NCBI RefSeq assembly: GCF_009604425.1
Contig: NZ_WEGI01000016.1
Coordinates: 1 to 64,000, forward strand
Direction: 5' to 3'
Source: Nocardia aurantia
GTDB lineage: Bacteria; Actinomycetota; Actinomycetes; Mycobacteriales; Mycobacteriaceae
DNA: 64,000 bases
The position numbers and the translations under genes were made by a program. Shown piece by piece: positions 1-7,402 of the stretch. Under the pieces are notes generated by a model. It was not told the DNA's origin, did not search any database, and saw nothing but the letters and a program-made list of their open reading frames with translations. How positions within the stretch are numbered: the first letter of the stretch is position 1; every line of letters starts with the position of its first letter.

Positions 1-127
1 CGCCCAGGGCCACAGCTCCCGGGTCGACACACGGTCAACCCCGCCGAAAGGGGTGGGGACTTTTACACGGCCACCAGCGGTGACCTACACGTGGCCACCA
101 GCGGAGACTTTCTCATGGCCAGGGACA
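1..127. mobile_element. IS21-like element terminus (partial)
   Basis: The 12-bp block GGCCACCAGCGG occurs twice, at 69-80 and 93-104, and a third shortened start (GGCC) lies at 117. Read on the minus strand, the block begins TGTCCC at 127. Repeated sub-terminal boxes behind a TG-starting end are typical of IS21-family elements, but the transposase genes lie outside the window. The terminus sits exactly where the integrase reading frame loses its expected sequence, so it probably inserted into that gene. The family assignment is an inference from the end structure only. Confidence 0.45.
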
Positions 128-441
128 GCGTGGGTGTAGTTGCGGATGGTGATGCGGCGGGTGGTACGGCGGGAGGTCAGCCATTGTCGGCAGGCGTGGT
201 CGACGGTGTCGGTGGTGAGGCGGCTGTAGCGGCCTTCGGCGATCTCGGTGGAGATGCGGCGGTATTCGCGTTGGGCGAGGGTGCGGGTGGGGTAGGTGAA
301 GCGTTGGCGGTCACGGGTGCCATCGGGTTTGGTGCCGACATCGATCTGGAAGGTGTAGCTGACGGCACCGTTTCTCGCGGTGCGTTTGTCGATCGGCTCG
401 GCCCGGCGGGATCTCGCCGTTTTCGACATCGACTCGGTCAA
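85..441 (-). pseudogene. Truncated tyrosine-type phage/ICE integrase, N-terminal part
   Basis: This 118-residue frame resembles the arm-type DNA-binding N-terminus of actinobacterial tyrosine recombinases: a basic start, an SYTFQIDVGTKPDGTRDR-like beta-rich AP2-type region, then the beginning of the core-binding domain ending RNYTHA. Full integrases run to about 380-420 residues and carry the catalytic R...HxxR...Y, none of which is present. After RNYTHA the frame reads for about a dozen residues into the IS21-like terminus and stops. The protein should therefore be inactive. The upstream excisionase-like gene on the same strand fits an old xis-int pair. Confidence 0.7.
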
Positions 442-641
442 CGGGCGTTCCTCCTGCTTGTGGACATCGCTTTTCTGCGTGAGCTAACGGGCACGGTGGG
501 CGCGTACACCGGATGCTCGCCAGAAAATAGCGGTGGCTAATAGCGGTCGCTTCATCGGTGGCGAATTCGGACTACTTTTCCGGGGAATCAAGTTCCGGCC
601 CCGGCTGGTTCAGAGATCGTCGTCGGTGCCGATATCCCTGG

Positions 642-884
642 TTAATCTTCCCGGCCTCCGTCGGCGGAAAGAATTTGAAGTGACTGAAGCAGCCAGATCG
701 ACGGTATCCTCACGCGACCGCCGATTCTAATGGCGGGAATGTTGCCGGACTTGGCTGCTGCGTAGAGCGTGGACCGGCCGATTCCGAGTAGGTGAGCGGC
801 CTCTGGGACCGAGACCGTGGGTTCGTTGAGGAGGCGATCCAGCGTGTTGTGGGTTGTCTTCATGAGTTCATGCTGCGCTTGCAT
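642..884 (-). CDS. Excisionase-like helix-turn-helix protein
   Basis: This 80-residue protein has a MerR/Xis-type winged helix: SVPEAAHLLGIGRSTLYAAA is the helix-turn-helix and IPAIRIGGRVRIPS is the typical wing. Such small proteins act as excisionases or directionality factors beside tyrosine integrases. It lies about 200 bp upstream of the truncated integrase on the same strand, as expected. Two starts are possible, ATG at 884 or ATG at 863; neither has a strong Shine-Dalgarno. With the integrase broken, any role now would be as a stand-alone DNA-binding protein. Its start lies only 36 bp from the divergent gene at 920. Confidence 0.7.
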   Translation of the reverse strand: MQAQHELMKTTHNTLDRLLNEPTVSVPEAAHLLGIGRSTLYAAAKSGNIPAIRIGGRVRIPSIWLLQSLQILSADGGRED

Positions 885-919
885 GCACAGGTGTATCCAT
901 CGTCGCTAGTGTTGGGAAA

Positions 920-1621
920 ATGGGAAGGAACGAATTCACCCCGCGTAACCCTCTGGAGGCCGTCCATCCCTCCGCAACACGAGGGGAAGTGACGTTCGTG
1001 GAGTTGTTGCCACCGGCTGTCGAGAGCGAGCTGCAACAGGATGCGAAGCGGAAAGGAGACGATTTCCTGCTGCGTCGCCTACCTGGTCATCGGGCGGTGG
1101 TGCAGCTGGCTGGGCTCCCGTTCCGGTTCGAAGTGCGTGTGATCGAAGAACCGGGCAAGCCGCCTCGGATCATGGAGCTTCGGATCTATTCTCCCCCGGG
1201 ATTCGGAGATGTGGCGATTACCAACGCAGACCTGAAATCTGTCCCGCTGGCCCGCATCGCGGCGGCGGCTGGATCGGGCGTGCTGACATCGTTGAACGAT
1301 GTGGCGACAATGCCGGAGCGACTCGCTGCCCCTGAACAGCACACTGCTGCAGCCAGATCGCCGCAGGCTCAGCCTCGTGGCCGAGGTCGGCCGCGCAAGT
1401 TGACTGATGAGTTCCTTCAGCGAATTGCAGAGTATGCCCGTGAGGGGCATCGGCGTGGTCAGCCGATTCCCCAGTACGTGGCAGCCTGTGTAGAGCCCGA
1501 ACCGAGGCGGCAAGCCCGTCCGGACACTGTTCGCTGGTGGCTCGCGAAGGCACGTGAAGGGCGGTTTCTGACCCCGGGGGAGTTGACCCGACGACCCAGA
1601 ATGGTGCTTCGGGAGCGTTGA
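920..1621 (+). CDS. Hypothetical protein with C-terminal HTH-like region, mobile-element type
   Basis: I cannot name this 233-residue protein. The N-terminal half has mixed alpha/beta character. Then comes a Pro/Gln/Arg-rich linker (about residues 140-157), an RGRPRKLTDEFL segment and a helical C-terminus ending in a WWLAKAREGRFLTPGE-like motif. That C-terminal pattern (AT-hook-like RGRPRK, then a helical domain ending in 'W..KAR..G.L') recurs in proteins of actinobacterial integrative elements and suggests DNA binding. It is divergent from the excisionase-like gene. The start is uncertain: ATG at 920 lacks a clear ribosome site, while GTG at 989 follows GAGGGGAA too closely. The function is unknown. 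Confidence 0.55.
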   Translation: MGRNEFTPRNPLEAVHPSATRGEVTFVELLPPAVESELQQDAKRKGDDFLLRRLPGHRAVVQLAGLPFRFEVRVIEEPGKPPRIMELRIYSPPGFGDVAITNADLKSVPLARIAAAAGSGVLTSLNDVATMPERLAAPEQHTAAARSPQAQPRGRGRPRKLTDEFLQRIAEYAREGHRRGQPIPQYVAACVEPEPRRQARPDTVRWWLAKAREGRFLTPGELTRRPRMVLRER

Positions 1622-1858
1622 ACGCCATCGTTACCGGCGAGCACCGACATCCCGCTCTAGTCCTTCGGTGTGGTTTCTTCCTGTTAGCCTCGATTTTTCG
1701 CCGGGCTGTCGGCCCGGCCTGATCGGGTTCGGATTTGGTTTCGGTCGCTGATCAGCGACCGGTGGGCGTCGTGGGATCACCCGATCAGCGGGTGGCTGCC
1801 GGATTCCACGGGCCCGGAATGATGTTCGCTGGTTTCGGTTGGGTCGGGTTGGTGCTGG

Positions 1859-2577
1859 TCAGCCTGGTTGCAGGCGGTCGAGTGCGGTGAGTAGCAGGTT
1901 GGTGCCGGGGTGGTGCCGCGACAGGCGCAGGTGGGTCCGGCAGGCGTGGTGGACGATCCGGGCGGGGATCGAGAACAGGTACAGGCGTAGGGTTTTCGGT
2001 TCCCAGCGTCGTGCCCGGTCTTGGTGCAGGGCGAGGGTTTGCAGCCAGGCGGTCAGTTCCAGGGCGGTCCTCGCTGCGTGCTCGGCAGATCTATGACCAG
2101 TGGATCGGTAGCATCGATCGCGTGGTCGGGAGACCACTCGCCCGCGCGGCGCCAGGCCGCGGCCCGCGCCCTCGCGCGGGCAGATCTCAACGCCGACAAC
2201 ACCTTCGCGGCATCAGCGGCCAGGGTGGTGACCAGGCGTGACACCGTCGGGCCGGAGGCGACCGACCCGAACACGCCCGGTTCATTGCGCAACAGCGCGA
2301 TATCGGCAGCGCAGTCACCACCGAGCGCGACCGCCATCGCCAGATCCAGCACGATCTTGCCCGGATCGTGCACGGCCAAGGGCGTGCGCCAGGGCGCCAA
2401 TGCCTGCGATAACGCCTGATCGAGCCCTGTTTTCGCGGCCACCCGTGCCAGCGCGACCGCTCCGGCCTGCGCGACGACTCCCGTTCCGTTCCCGTCAACT
2501 TTCAGCGACGGGTACCACCGACTAGACTTCCTCACCTGAAAGGTGCTCCTCGATACTGCTGATTCAACCTTCGACAA
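1859..2577 (-). pseudogene. IS1380-family transposase, internally deleted
   Basis: The N-terminal part (2137-2577) reads like the IS1380 family: a GLDQALSQALAPWRTPLAVHDPG region, a DLAMAVALGGDCAADIALLR segment and the first catalytic aspartate region AIDATDPLVIDL. The family's C-terminal segment, ELTAWLQTLAL...RRWEPKTLRLYLFSIPARI, follows in another frame at 1859-2080. The whole catalytic middle, about 250 codons, is missing. A full transposase is about 450-470 residues. An 11-bp perfect inverted repeat (2538-2548 and 2597-2607) lies at the 5' end and may belong to the element end. It is inactive. Confidence 0.7.
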
Positions 2578-2607
2578 GTCGAATCCTTGCAGTTCAGAGC
2601 ACCTTTC
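2538..2607. repeat. 11-bp inverted repeat at the start of the IS1380 remnant
   Basis: GAAAGGTGCTC at 2538-2548 is perfectly complementary to GAGCACCTTTC at 2597-2607, with a 48-nt spacer. It sits at the 5' edge of the IS1380-type remnant and could be a sub-terminal transposase-binding repeat. Confidence 0.5.
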
Positions 2608-2653
2608 GCCATTCCTGGACAGGCATCAGCTCAACCTGCATGAATGGCTGAGG

Positions 2654-2800
2654 TTAGTCGGGTCGGGTTGTGGCGGGGGCTGGGACGTTGAGGCCAAGGC
2701 GGTGGCGTTCGATCCATTCGCTGTGTTGTTCGGCCAGCACTGCGCCGACGAGGCGGATGATGGCTTGCCGGTCGAAGAAGATCCCGACGACGTCGGCGCG
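2654..2800 (-). pseudogene. IS256-family (Mutator-type) transposase, C-terminal fragment
   Basis: Read on the minus strand, the segment containing AIIRLVGAVLAEQHSEWIE and a RLGLNV-type ending matches the extreme C-terminus of IS256-type transposases, where '(A/L)IRLVGAVL.EQ..EW...RRYLGLE' is characteristic. Only about 45 residues remain. Upstream of them the frame degenerates, so the DDE catalytic core is absent. This is a relic in the same IS cluster as the IS1380 remnant. Confidence 0.6.
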
Positions 2801-2809
2801 GCGCCGGGG

Positions 2810-3456
2810 CCACGCTCGCGGCGCTGCGCACTGAGGCTTGATCGACACCGAGACCATGCCCAGGATTCTCACCGACCCGCGCTGGCCGTACCGTTGTCTG
2901 CGCGGGCACCGGCGCAGCCACCCGCGACGAGGCCGAGCTCTGGCTCACCGAGCAGACCCGACTCCGCGGTGCAGGACGGCGGGCCGGCTTCGCCGGGTAC
3001 AGGTCGACGTCCACCACCATCGTCGGTGGGCCGCTCCACGCTGGGGACTGGGCTGACCGGCAACCCCGCCTCGATCCACCTCGGCGCGGTGTTCGCCGAG
3101 CAGACCGAATGGGGTCGATTGCTGGTGTGTTCGCTAGTCACCCTCGCGATCGTCGGCGCGATGACCGTCCGCTCCACCAGCGGGCTGACCACCGGCAACC
3201 TCGGCTGGCGCGACATCGCGCTCAGGGCCCCGGTGTTCGTCGGCGCTGGGCACGCGCCTCGCCGGCCACTGACCCCCGACCCGGATAGGCACCCAGAGAT
3301 TCTTCGGGGGTTGTCCGCGTGTCCGGACTTCGACGCTATCGGCCAGGTCCTCCGCCCGCGTGGAAACGCGGTGTGGACTTGCTTGCGGCCCATGGTGAAA
3401 AGGGTGCGGTAGAACGAACCTGCCGCCTGCGGCGGTAGTCCTGTTCGACAAAACCG
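2810..3456. other. Mosaic region without a convincing gene
   Basis: Reading frames cross this stretch on both strands, but none has a recognisable domain or a start with a ribosome site. It lies between transposon fragments and is probably recombined IS debris. I see no RNA gene in it. Confidence 0.4.
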
Positions 3457-3480
3457 TTGTACGAGAGGACGTATCAGGAG

Positions 3481-3732
3481 ATGGAACCATTTCTCGGTCA
3501 GATCAGTGTGTTCCCCTATTCCTTCGCTCCGCAGGGATGGGCATGGTGTGAAGGCCAGGTCCTGCCGGTCGCTCAGAATCAAGCGCTGTTCAGTCTGCTC
3601 GGCTCCCAGTTCGGGGGTGACGGAACGAAGACGTTCGTGTTGCCGAACCTCAAGAAGCAGGACGACGCTCTCGGCGAAGGCCTGCGCTACGCGATCGCTA
3701 TGGAAGGCACCTTCCCCAACCGGGACTGACCG
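3481..3732 (+). CDS. Short phage tail-collar (MdpB-like) domain protein
   Basis: The first 60 residues from ATG 3481 match the tail-collar/microcystin-dependent-protein fold: MEPFLGQISVFPYSFAPQGW, then CEGQVLPVAQNQALFSLLG, QFGGDGTKTFVLPNL. The pattern 'G.I..FP..FAP.GW..C.GQ.L....N.ALFSLLG...GGDG...F.LPNL' is diagnostic. The C-terminus (IAMEGTFPNRD) matches the short form of the family, so the gene may be complete at 83 residues rather than truncated. These proteins occur in phage tails and contractile injection systems, but also as orphans. No other tail genes are nearby. A TTG at 3457 is an alternative start. Confidence 0.7.
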
Positions 3733-3830
3733 TGCCGTCTCGTGAAGTGCTGCCACCGGGCGGCGCCATGGGGTTCCGACCTGGGATGGGTCGGTTTGCC
3801 GCGGTGGGGCTTCTGGCGTTGTCGGTTGGA

Positions 3831-4075
3831 TTAGCCCTCGACGACGAGTCCGTAAGCCGCTGATTGCAGCCGGTCCATCGCCGATTGGGCCTGCGTCGGG
3901 TCGGCCATCCTGGTCAGGATCTCCGGGGGTTTGCGGTTGCTGGTGGTCACGGTGGAGGCTGTGCCGTGGCATTCGACGACCAGCTCGTAGAAGTCGCATG
4001 TTTCGACCGCCTCGAGCCGATGCAACGCCAGGTCATCGAGGATGAGCAGGTCGACGCCGGTCACCTCCAGGACTT
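3831..4075 (-). pseudogene. IS21-family istB (ATP-binding helper) remnant
   Basis: The minus-strand frame contains the IstB Walker B segment VDLLILDDLALHRLEA, the sensor region STVTTSNRKPPEIL and the closing DRLQSAAYGLVVEG typical of IS21 helper ATPases. The Walker A part is missing and the frame stops where IstB normally continues. About 80 of about 260 residues remain. This is another IS21-type relic, not necessarily from the same copy as the terminus at the window start. Confidence 0.7.
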
Positions 4076-4288
4076 CGACAACCGGACTGTGGCGGAGATG
4101 GGCTGGCACGGTGGCTCCGCCCACGAAGTGCGTACCTAGGCCGCCGACTTCGCCGCACTCGCCGCCGGCGGTGACTACCTGGTCAAAAGCCGCTTCTACG
4201 AGCCGATCCCGGCCCGGATCGCCGGTTGCGCCGTAGTGACGGCGGTGTCCGAAATGACGAGCATCGGCACTCCTGCAGGGACGCCGCT

Positions 4289-4312
4289 AAAATCATCCAC
4301 ATGGGTGTTTTT
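4289..4312. promoter_or_regulatory. Island operator A (24-bp palindrome)
   Basis: The left arm AAAATCATCCAC and the right arm ATGGGTGTTTTT pair at 9 of 12 positions around a centre at 4300/4301. The same element occurs at 6509-6532 and 13196-13219. The right edge is 64 nt before the GTG at 4376, matching the 64 and 65 nt seen at the other two sites. It is a likely regulator-binding site for the glycoside island. The binding protein is not identified; TetR1 (5833) is the best local candidate. Confidence 0.7.
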
Positions 4313-4375
4313 AACTTGGGTTCGCCGGCGTCGTCGCGCCGCGCGTCGTTTCCGGTGGTGCCTCGAACGCGATCG

Positions 4376-5716
4376 GTGGCCGACACACCGACTCACCCCG
4401 GCGGCGAAAGGCCGGCGGGCGCCGATCGCCGCAGCTTCCTGGGGATGGGGGCCGGTATCTTGCTCGCCGCCGCCGGCTCTGTCGGGTTCGGTACCACTGC
4501 CGCGCGCGCCGGTGATCCGGTGCCTGGAGGGGCGCCACCGTTCCGCCACGCCCTGTCGGTCTCACCCTTCACCGAGAAGGTGTTGTCGCAGACTGCGTTG
4601 AGCGACGCGACGATGTCCGCGCGGAGCCCATTGGACTTGCAACGCCTGTACAACGGGCACGGGGCCAATGAAGTGTATGCCCGCATCGCAACCAGAAGGT
4701 TCGTCGCGGACGGCGACACCGAATCCGGATTCGAACGCGGCCTGCAGCGTGCCGGTCTCGCGGCGCAACTGGGAATGCCGTTCAATCCGGAGCTCATGCT
4801 CAGCGCCATCTACGGCGACACCTTCACCTATCAGGTTCCCCCTGACTTCACGGACTACCCCGAGATCGCGGCCCAGCAGACCCGCCCCTGGACTTCTCTC
4901 CCACTCGAACAGATGGCCGACCTGATCGGCCAGTACGCCACCGCCGTCGCCGCGCAGATCGTCGGGACCGGCGCCCGGATCAGTTATTGGGACTTGGGTA
5001 ACGAGGTCGACCACGGCATCGCGGGCGTCACCCCGCAACCGATCGTTGCTCCGGGTGGTGCCGCGCCGTACGCGCCGCCGGACGCCGTCGATCCCGAGAT
5101 CGGCACGATGAGCATGGCCCGGTTGACCGCTATGCCGGAGACCGACCAGATCGCATGGTGCCAGCGGCATCTGTGGCCCTACACCGCTCGCCTCCTGGCT
5201 GCCGCGCGCGAAGGTGTCCGGAAGGTGATCCCCGACGCCCGGTTCAGTACCCATACCGCGCTGCCTCCCTCGAGCGATTTCGCGCTGGCATATTGGTCGT
5301 GTATGCGCGACAACGGCTATCTGCCCGATGTCATCGGCACGTCGTACTATCCCAACATCTTCTTTTCGGCGCCGATGGATCTGAACACCTTCCAGGAAAC
5401 CTTCACGCGGGTGAGCACGGCATTCGATCGTAAGATCTTCATCGCCGAGTTCGCTGCGGCATATGGGCCCGGCTCCGCGTTTCCGACACCATCGCCGCCG
5501 TATCTCGAGACGGAAGCGGATCAGTACCGTTTCACGACCGACCTGGTCCGCTGGGGACTCGAATCCGGAGTTCTGCAAGGAATCCGCTGGTGGGCGCCCG
5601 ACTATGTGACCAACCCGCAATGGGCGCCCGCATCATTGTTCCGGGCAGGTTCGAACGGCGTCGCCACCGCGACGCCCGCCATGGATGCGGTTGCGACGGC
5701 CCTCGTGGGACGGTGA
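4376..5716 (+). CDS. Tat-exported TIM-barrel glycosidase, GH53-like (endo-galactanase type)
   Basis: This 446-residue protein carries a twin-arginine signal (ADRRSFLGMGAGILLAA, cut near AARAG). The fold looks like clan GH-A: an acid/base Glu in WDLGNEVD, a DVIGTSYYPNIFF strand and a nucleophile Glu in IFIAEFAAAY, followed by GIRWWAPDYV. The 'IG.SYYP' and 'E.A.AY' layout is closest to GH53 endo-beta-1,4-galactanases. Other GH-A families remain possible, so the substrate is uncertain. The GTG at 4376 is chosen because it gives a normal signal peptide and puts operator A at the conserved 64-nt distance. The frame is open further upstream (ATG 4301, inside the operator). It stands alone, followed by a hairpin. 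Confidence 0.6.
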   Translation: MADTPTHPGGERPAGADRRSFLGMGAGILLAAAGSVGFGTTAARAGDPVPGGAPPFRHALSVSPFTEKVLSQTALSDATMSARSPLDLQRLYNGHGANEVYARIATRRFVADGDTESGFERGLQRAGLAAQLGMPFNPELMLSAIYGDTFTYQVPPDFTDYPEIAAQQTRPWTSLPLEQMADLIGQYATAVAAQIVGTGARISYWDLGNEVDHGIAGVTPQPIVAPGGAAPYAPPDAVDPEIGTMSMARLTAMPETDQIAWCQRHLWPYTARLLAAAREGVRKVIPDARFSTHTALPPSSDFALAYWSCMRDNGYLPDVIGTSYYPNIFFSAPMDLNTFQETFTRVSTAFDRKIFIAEFAAAYGPGSAFPTPSPPYLETEADQYRFTTDLVRWGLESGVLQGIRWWAPDYVTNPQWAPASLFRAGSNGVATATPAMDAVATALVGR

Positions 5717-5721
5717 CACCG

Positions 5722-5751
5722 GGCCCGCCGATCGCCGCTGACCGGCGGGCC
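5722..5751. terminator. Hairpin terminator after the GH53-like gene
   Basis: GGCCCGCCG (5722-5730) pairs perfectly with CGGCGGGCC (5743-5751) over a 12-nt loop, just after the stop at 5716. There is no clear U-tract, as is common in actinomycetes. Confidence 0.6.
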
Positions 5752-5832
5752 GCCGATTGGCGTCTCGCCGGTCGCCGCGTGCCTGCGGCCCGATGGTGAA
5801 GCCGCGCCGAACACGGACGTTAAAGTTGGCCG

Positions 5833-6447
5833 GTGGAAAAGAACGCTCGTGCGCGCGGTCCGCGCGGCGAATACGCCAAATCGGAGCGCCGTCGCGAGGA
5901 GATTGTGGACGCCGCGACTCAGGTGTTCTCGGAATCCGGGTTACGGGAAGGCACGCTGCGCGATATCGCCGAGCGTGTGGGCATGACCCACGCCGGAATG
6001 CGGCACCATTTTCCGACGAAGGCCGCGCTGTTGGCGGCGGTACTGCGCCGGCGCGACGAAATCTCCCTGGCGAAGGGCGCCGCCGCGCAGCCCCGGGGGG
6101 TGGAAATATTGCGGGAATGGGTGGACGCGACGCGCCGGCATGTCGCCCAACCCACCCTCATCGACCTCGAGGTGACGCTCGTGGCCGAGGCGACCGTTCC
6201 CGACCATCCCGCGTACGAATATTTCGTCGAAGCGTACGGGCGAGCGGAGGAGTTGCTGCAGCGCGCATTCGGTGAGATCCGAGCCGACGGGATCCTCGCG
6301 CCGGGGATCACCGTGACGCAGGCGGCCCGCGTCGCGTTGGCTGCCACGGTGGGGCTGCAACAGCTCTGGGTCTGGGATCGGGATCGCGACCTGGTGGGCG
6401 AACTCGAGTTCGCCATCGGTTCGCTGATCACGGTGCCGCTGGAGTAG
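5833..6447 (+). CDS. TetR-family transcriptional regulator (TetR1)
   Basis: This 204-residue protein has an N-terminal TetR helix-turn-helix: REEIVDAATQVFSESGLREG, then LRDIAERVGMTHAGMRHHFPT as the recognition region. The C-terminal helical domain would bind ligand. It begins with GTG 5833. It lies between operator A (upstream of the GH53-like gene) and operator B (upstream of the SGNH operon), making it the natural candidate for binding the palindrome shared with operator C. Its recognition helix is nearly the same as that of TetR2 (29872-30537), so the two are paralogs. Whether it represses or activates cannot be told from sequence; the inducer may be a released sugar. Confidence 0.85.
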   Translation: MEKNARARGPRGEYAKSERRREEIVDAATQVFSESGLREGTLRDIAERVGMTHAGMRHHFPTKAALLAAVLRRRDEISLAKGAAAQPRGVEILREWVDATRRHVAQPTLIDLEVTLVAEATVPDHPAYEYFVEAYGRAEELLQRAFGEIRADGILAPGITVTQAARVALAATVGLQQLWVWDRDRDLVGELEFAIGSLITVPLE

Positions 6448-6508
6448 CACACGCAGCCCGGCCGGGGTGCCCGGGGACCGCGTCGGTGGACGTGCGCGAG
6501 ATGCGGCC

Positions 6509-6532
6509 AAAAACACCCAGCTGTGTGGTTTT
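6509..6532. promoter_or_regulatory. Island operator B (24-bp palindrome)
   Basis: Arms AAAAACACCCAG and CTGTGTGGTTTT pair at 10 of 12 positions. A possible -10 box, TAGCAT, lies at 6538-6543, six nt after the operator, the same offset as TATAGT after operator C. The operator would cover the -35/spacer region. The right edge is 64 nt before the ATG at 6596. Confidence 0.7.
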
Positions 6533-6595
6533 GGGGATAGCATGGGCTCTCGTCGAAATGCTGTGCGTTTCACCGACGCCGACTTTGGAGCCACC

Positions 6596-7402
6596 ATGCA
6601 ACGTCGCTACCTGCGCTACCTCGTCGCCACCATCCCCCTGGTCGCGATATGCACTCTCGTCACCTGCCCCGCCGGTGCCGCGGATTCCCCCTACAACGCG
6701 CACACCGCCTACGCCGCGCTGGGTGATTCCTACTCCGCCGGGCTCGGCGGGGACGGGCCGACGGATACCAAGTGCGGCCGTAATGCCAACGGCTATCCCA
6801 CTCTGTGGGCGCAAGCGCACGGCATCACGTCGTTCACCAACGCCACCTGCGGCGGAGCGGTCGGCCAGGATGTGCTGAATTCGCAGTTGTCCGGCCTCGG
6901 CCGGCTCACCGACGTCGTGACCATCACCGTCGGCGGCAACGATGTCGGTCTCGGCGATCAGGTGTCGTCCTGCCTGCAACGCAGCGACCAGGGATGCCGG
7001 GATCTCATCGACGAATTCGACACCGCCCTGCCCGGTCACATGGCCACGATCGACAAGGTTTACGCGGCGATCCGCGCAGCCGCGGGTCGGGCTGAGGTCT
7101 ACGTGCTCGACTATCCCCATCTGTTCGAGCCCGACACTCCCTGTTCCGGGCCGCTGGTTCCCAGCCAGGTTCAGCGCCGGGCGCTCGCCGACGCAGTCGA
7201 TGCACTCGACGACGCGATCGAGGCGCACGCGACGCGAGCCGGGTTCCATTTCGTCGAGGTTCGCGGCACCTTCGCCGGGCACGGCGTCTGTTCCGCCACG
7301 CCCTGGCTGCATCCCGCGGCGAGTCTGCCCGCGCCACTACACCCCACCACCGAGGGGTACCGCAGCGGCTACTTCGCCGCGCTCGAGGCGGTCACCGGAT
7401 GA
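6596..7402 (+). CDS. Secreted SGNH/GDSL esterase 1
   Basis: This 268-residue protein starts with a signal peptide (RRYLRYLVATIPLVAICTLV..., cut near PAGAA). SGNH blocks follow: ALGDSYSAG with the catalytic Ser, TCGGA with the oxyanion Gly, TVGGNDVG with the Asn, and a C-terminal LHPTTEGY with the His. This is an extracellular esterase or lipase; acetyl- or acyl-glycan deacylation fits the setting. The ATG at 6596 is chosen because it opens the signal peptide, although the frame extends upstream through the operator. It is the first gene of the operon to 13112, and its stop overlaps the next start (ATGA). Confidence 0.85.
   Translation: MQRRYLRYLVATIPLVAICTLVTCPAGAADSPYNAHTAYAALGDSYSAGLGGDGPTDTKCGRNANGYPTLWAQAHGITSFTNATCGGAVGQDVLNSQLSGLGRLTDVVTITVGGNDVGLGDQVSSCLQRSDQGCRDLIDEFDTALPGHMATIDKVYAAIRAAAGRAEVYVLDYPHLFEPDTPCSGPLVPSQVQRRALADAVDALDDAIEAHATRAGFHFVEVRGTFAGHGVCSATPWLHPAASLPAPLHPTTEGYRSGYFAALEAVTG

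Noticed and set aside
2543..3412. 289-codon plus-strand frame in the IS graveyard
   Set aside because: It runs antisense through an IS256 fragment, has no domain and no ribosome site; at most part of a relic.
3457..3729. Phage or contractile-injection cluster at the tail-collar gene
   Set aside because: No other tail, baseplate or sheath genes are nearby; the gene appears to be an orphan among IS relics.
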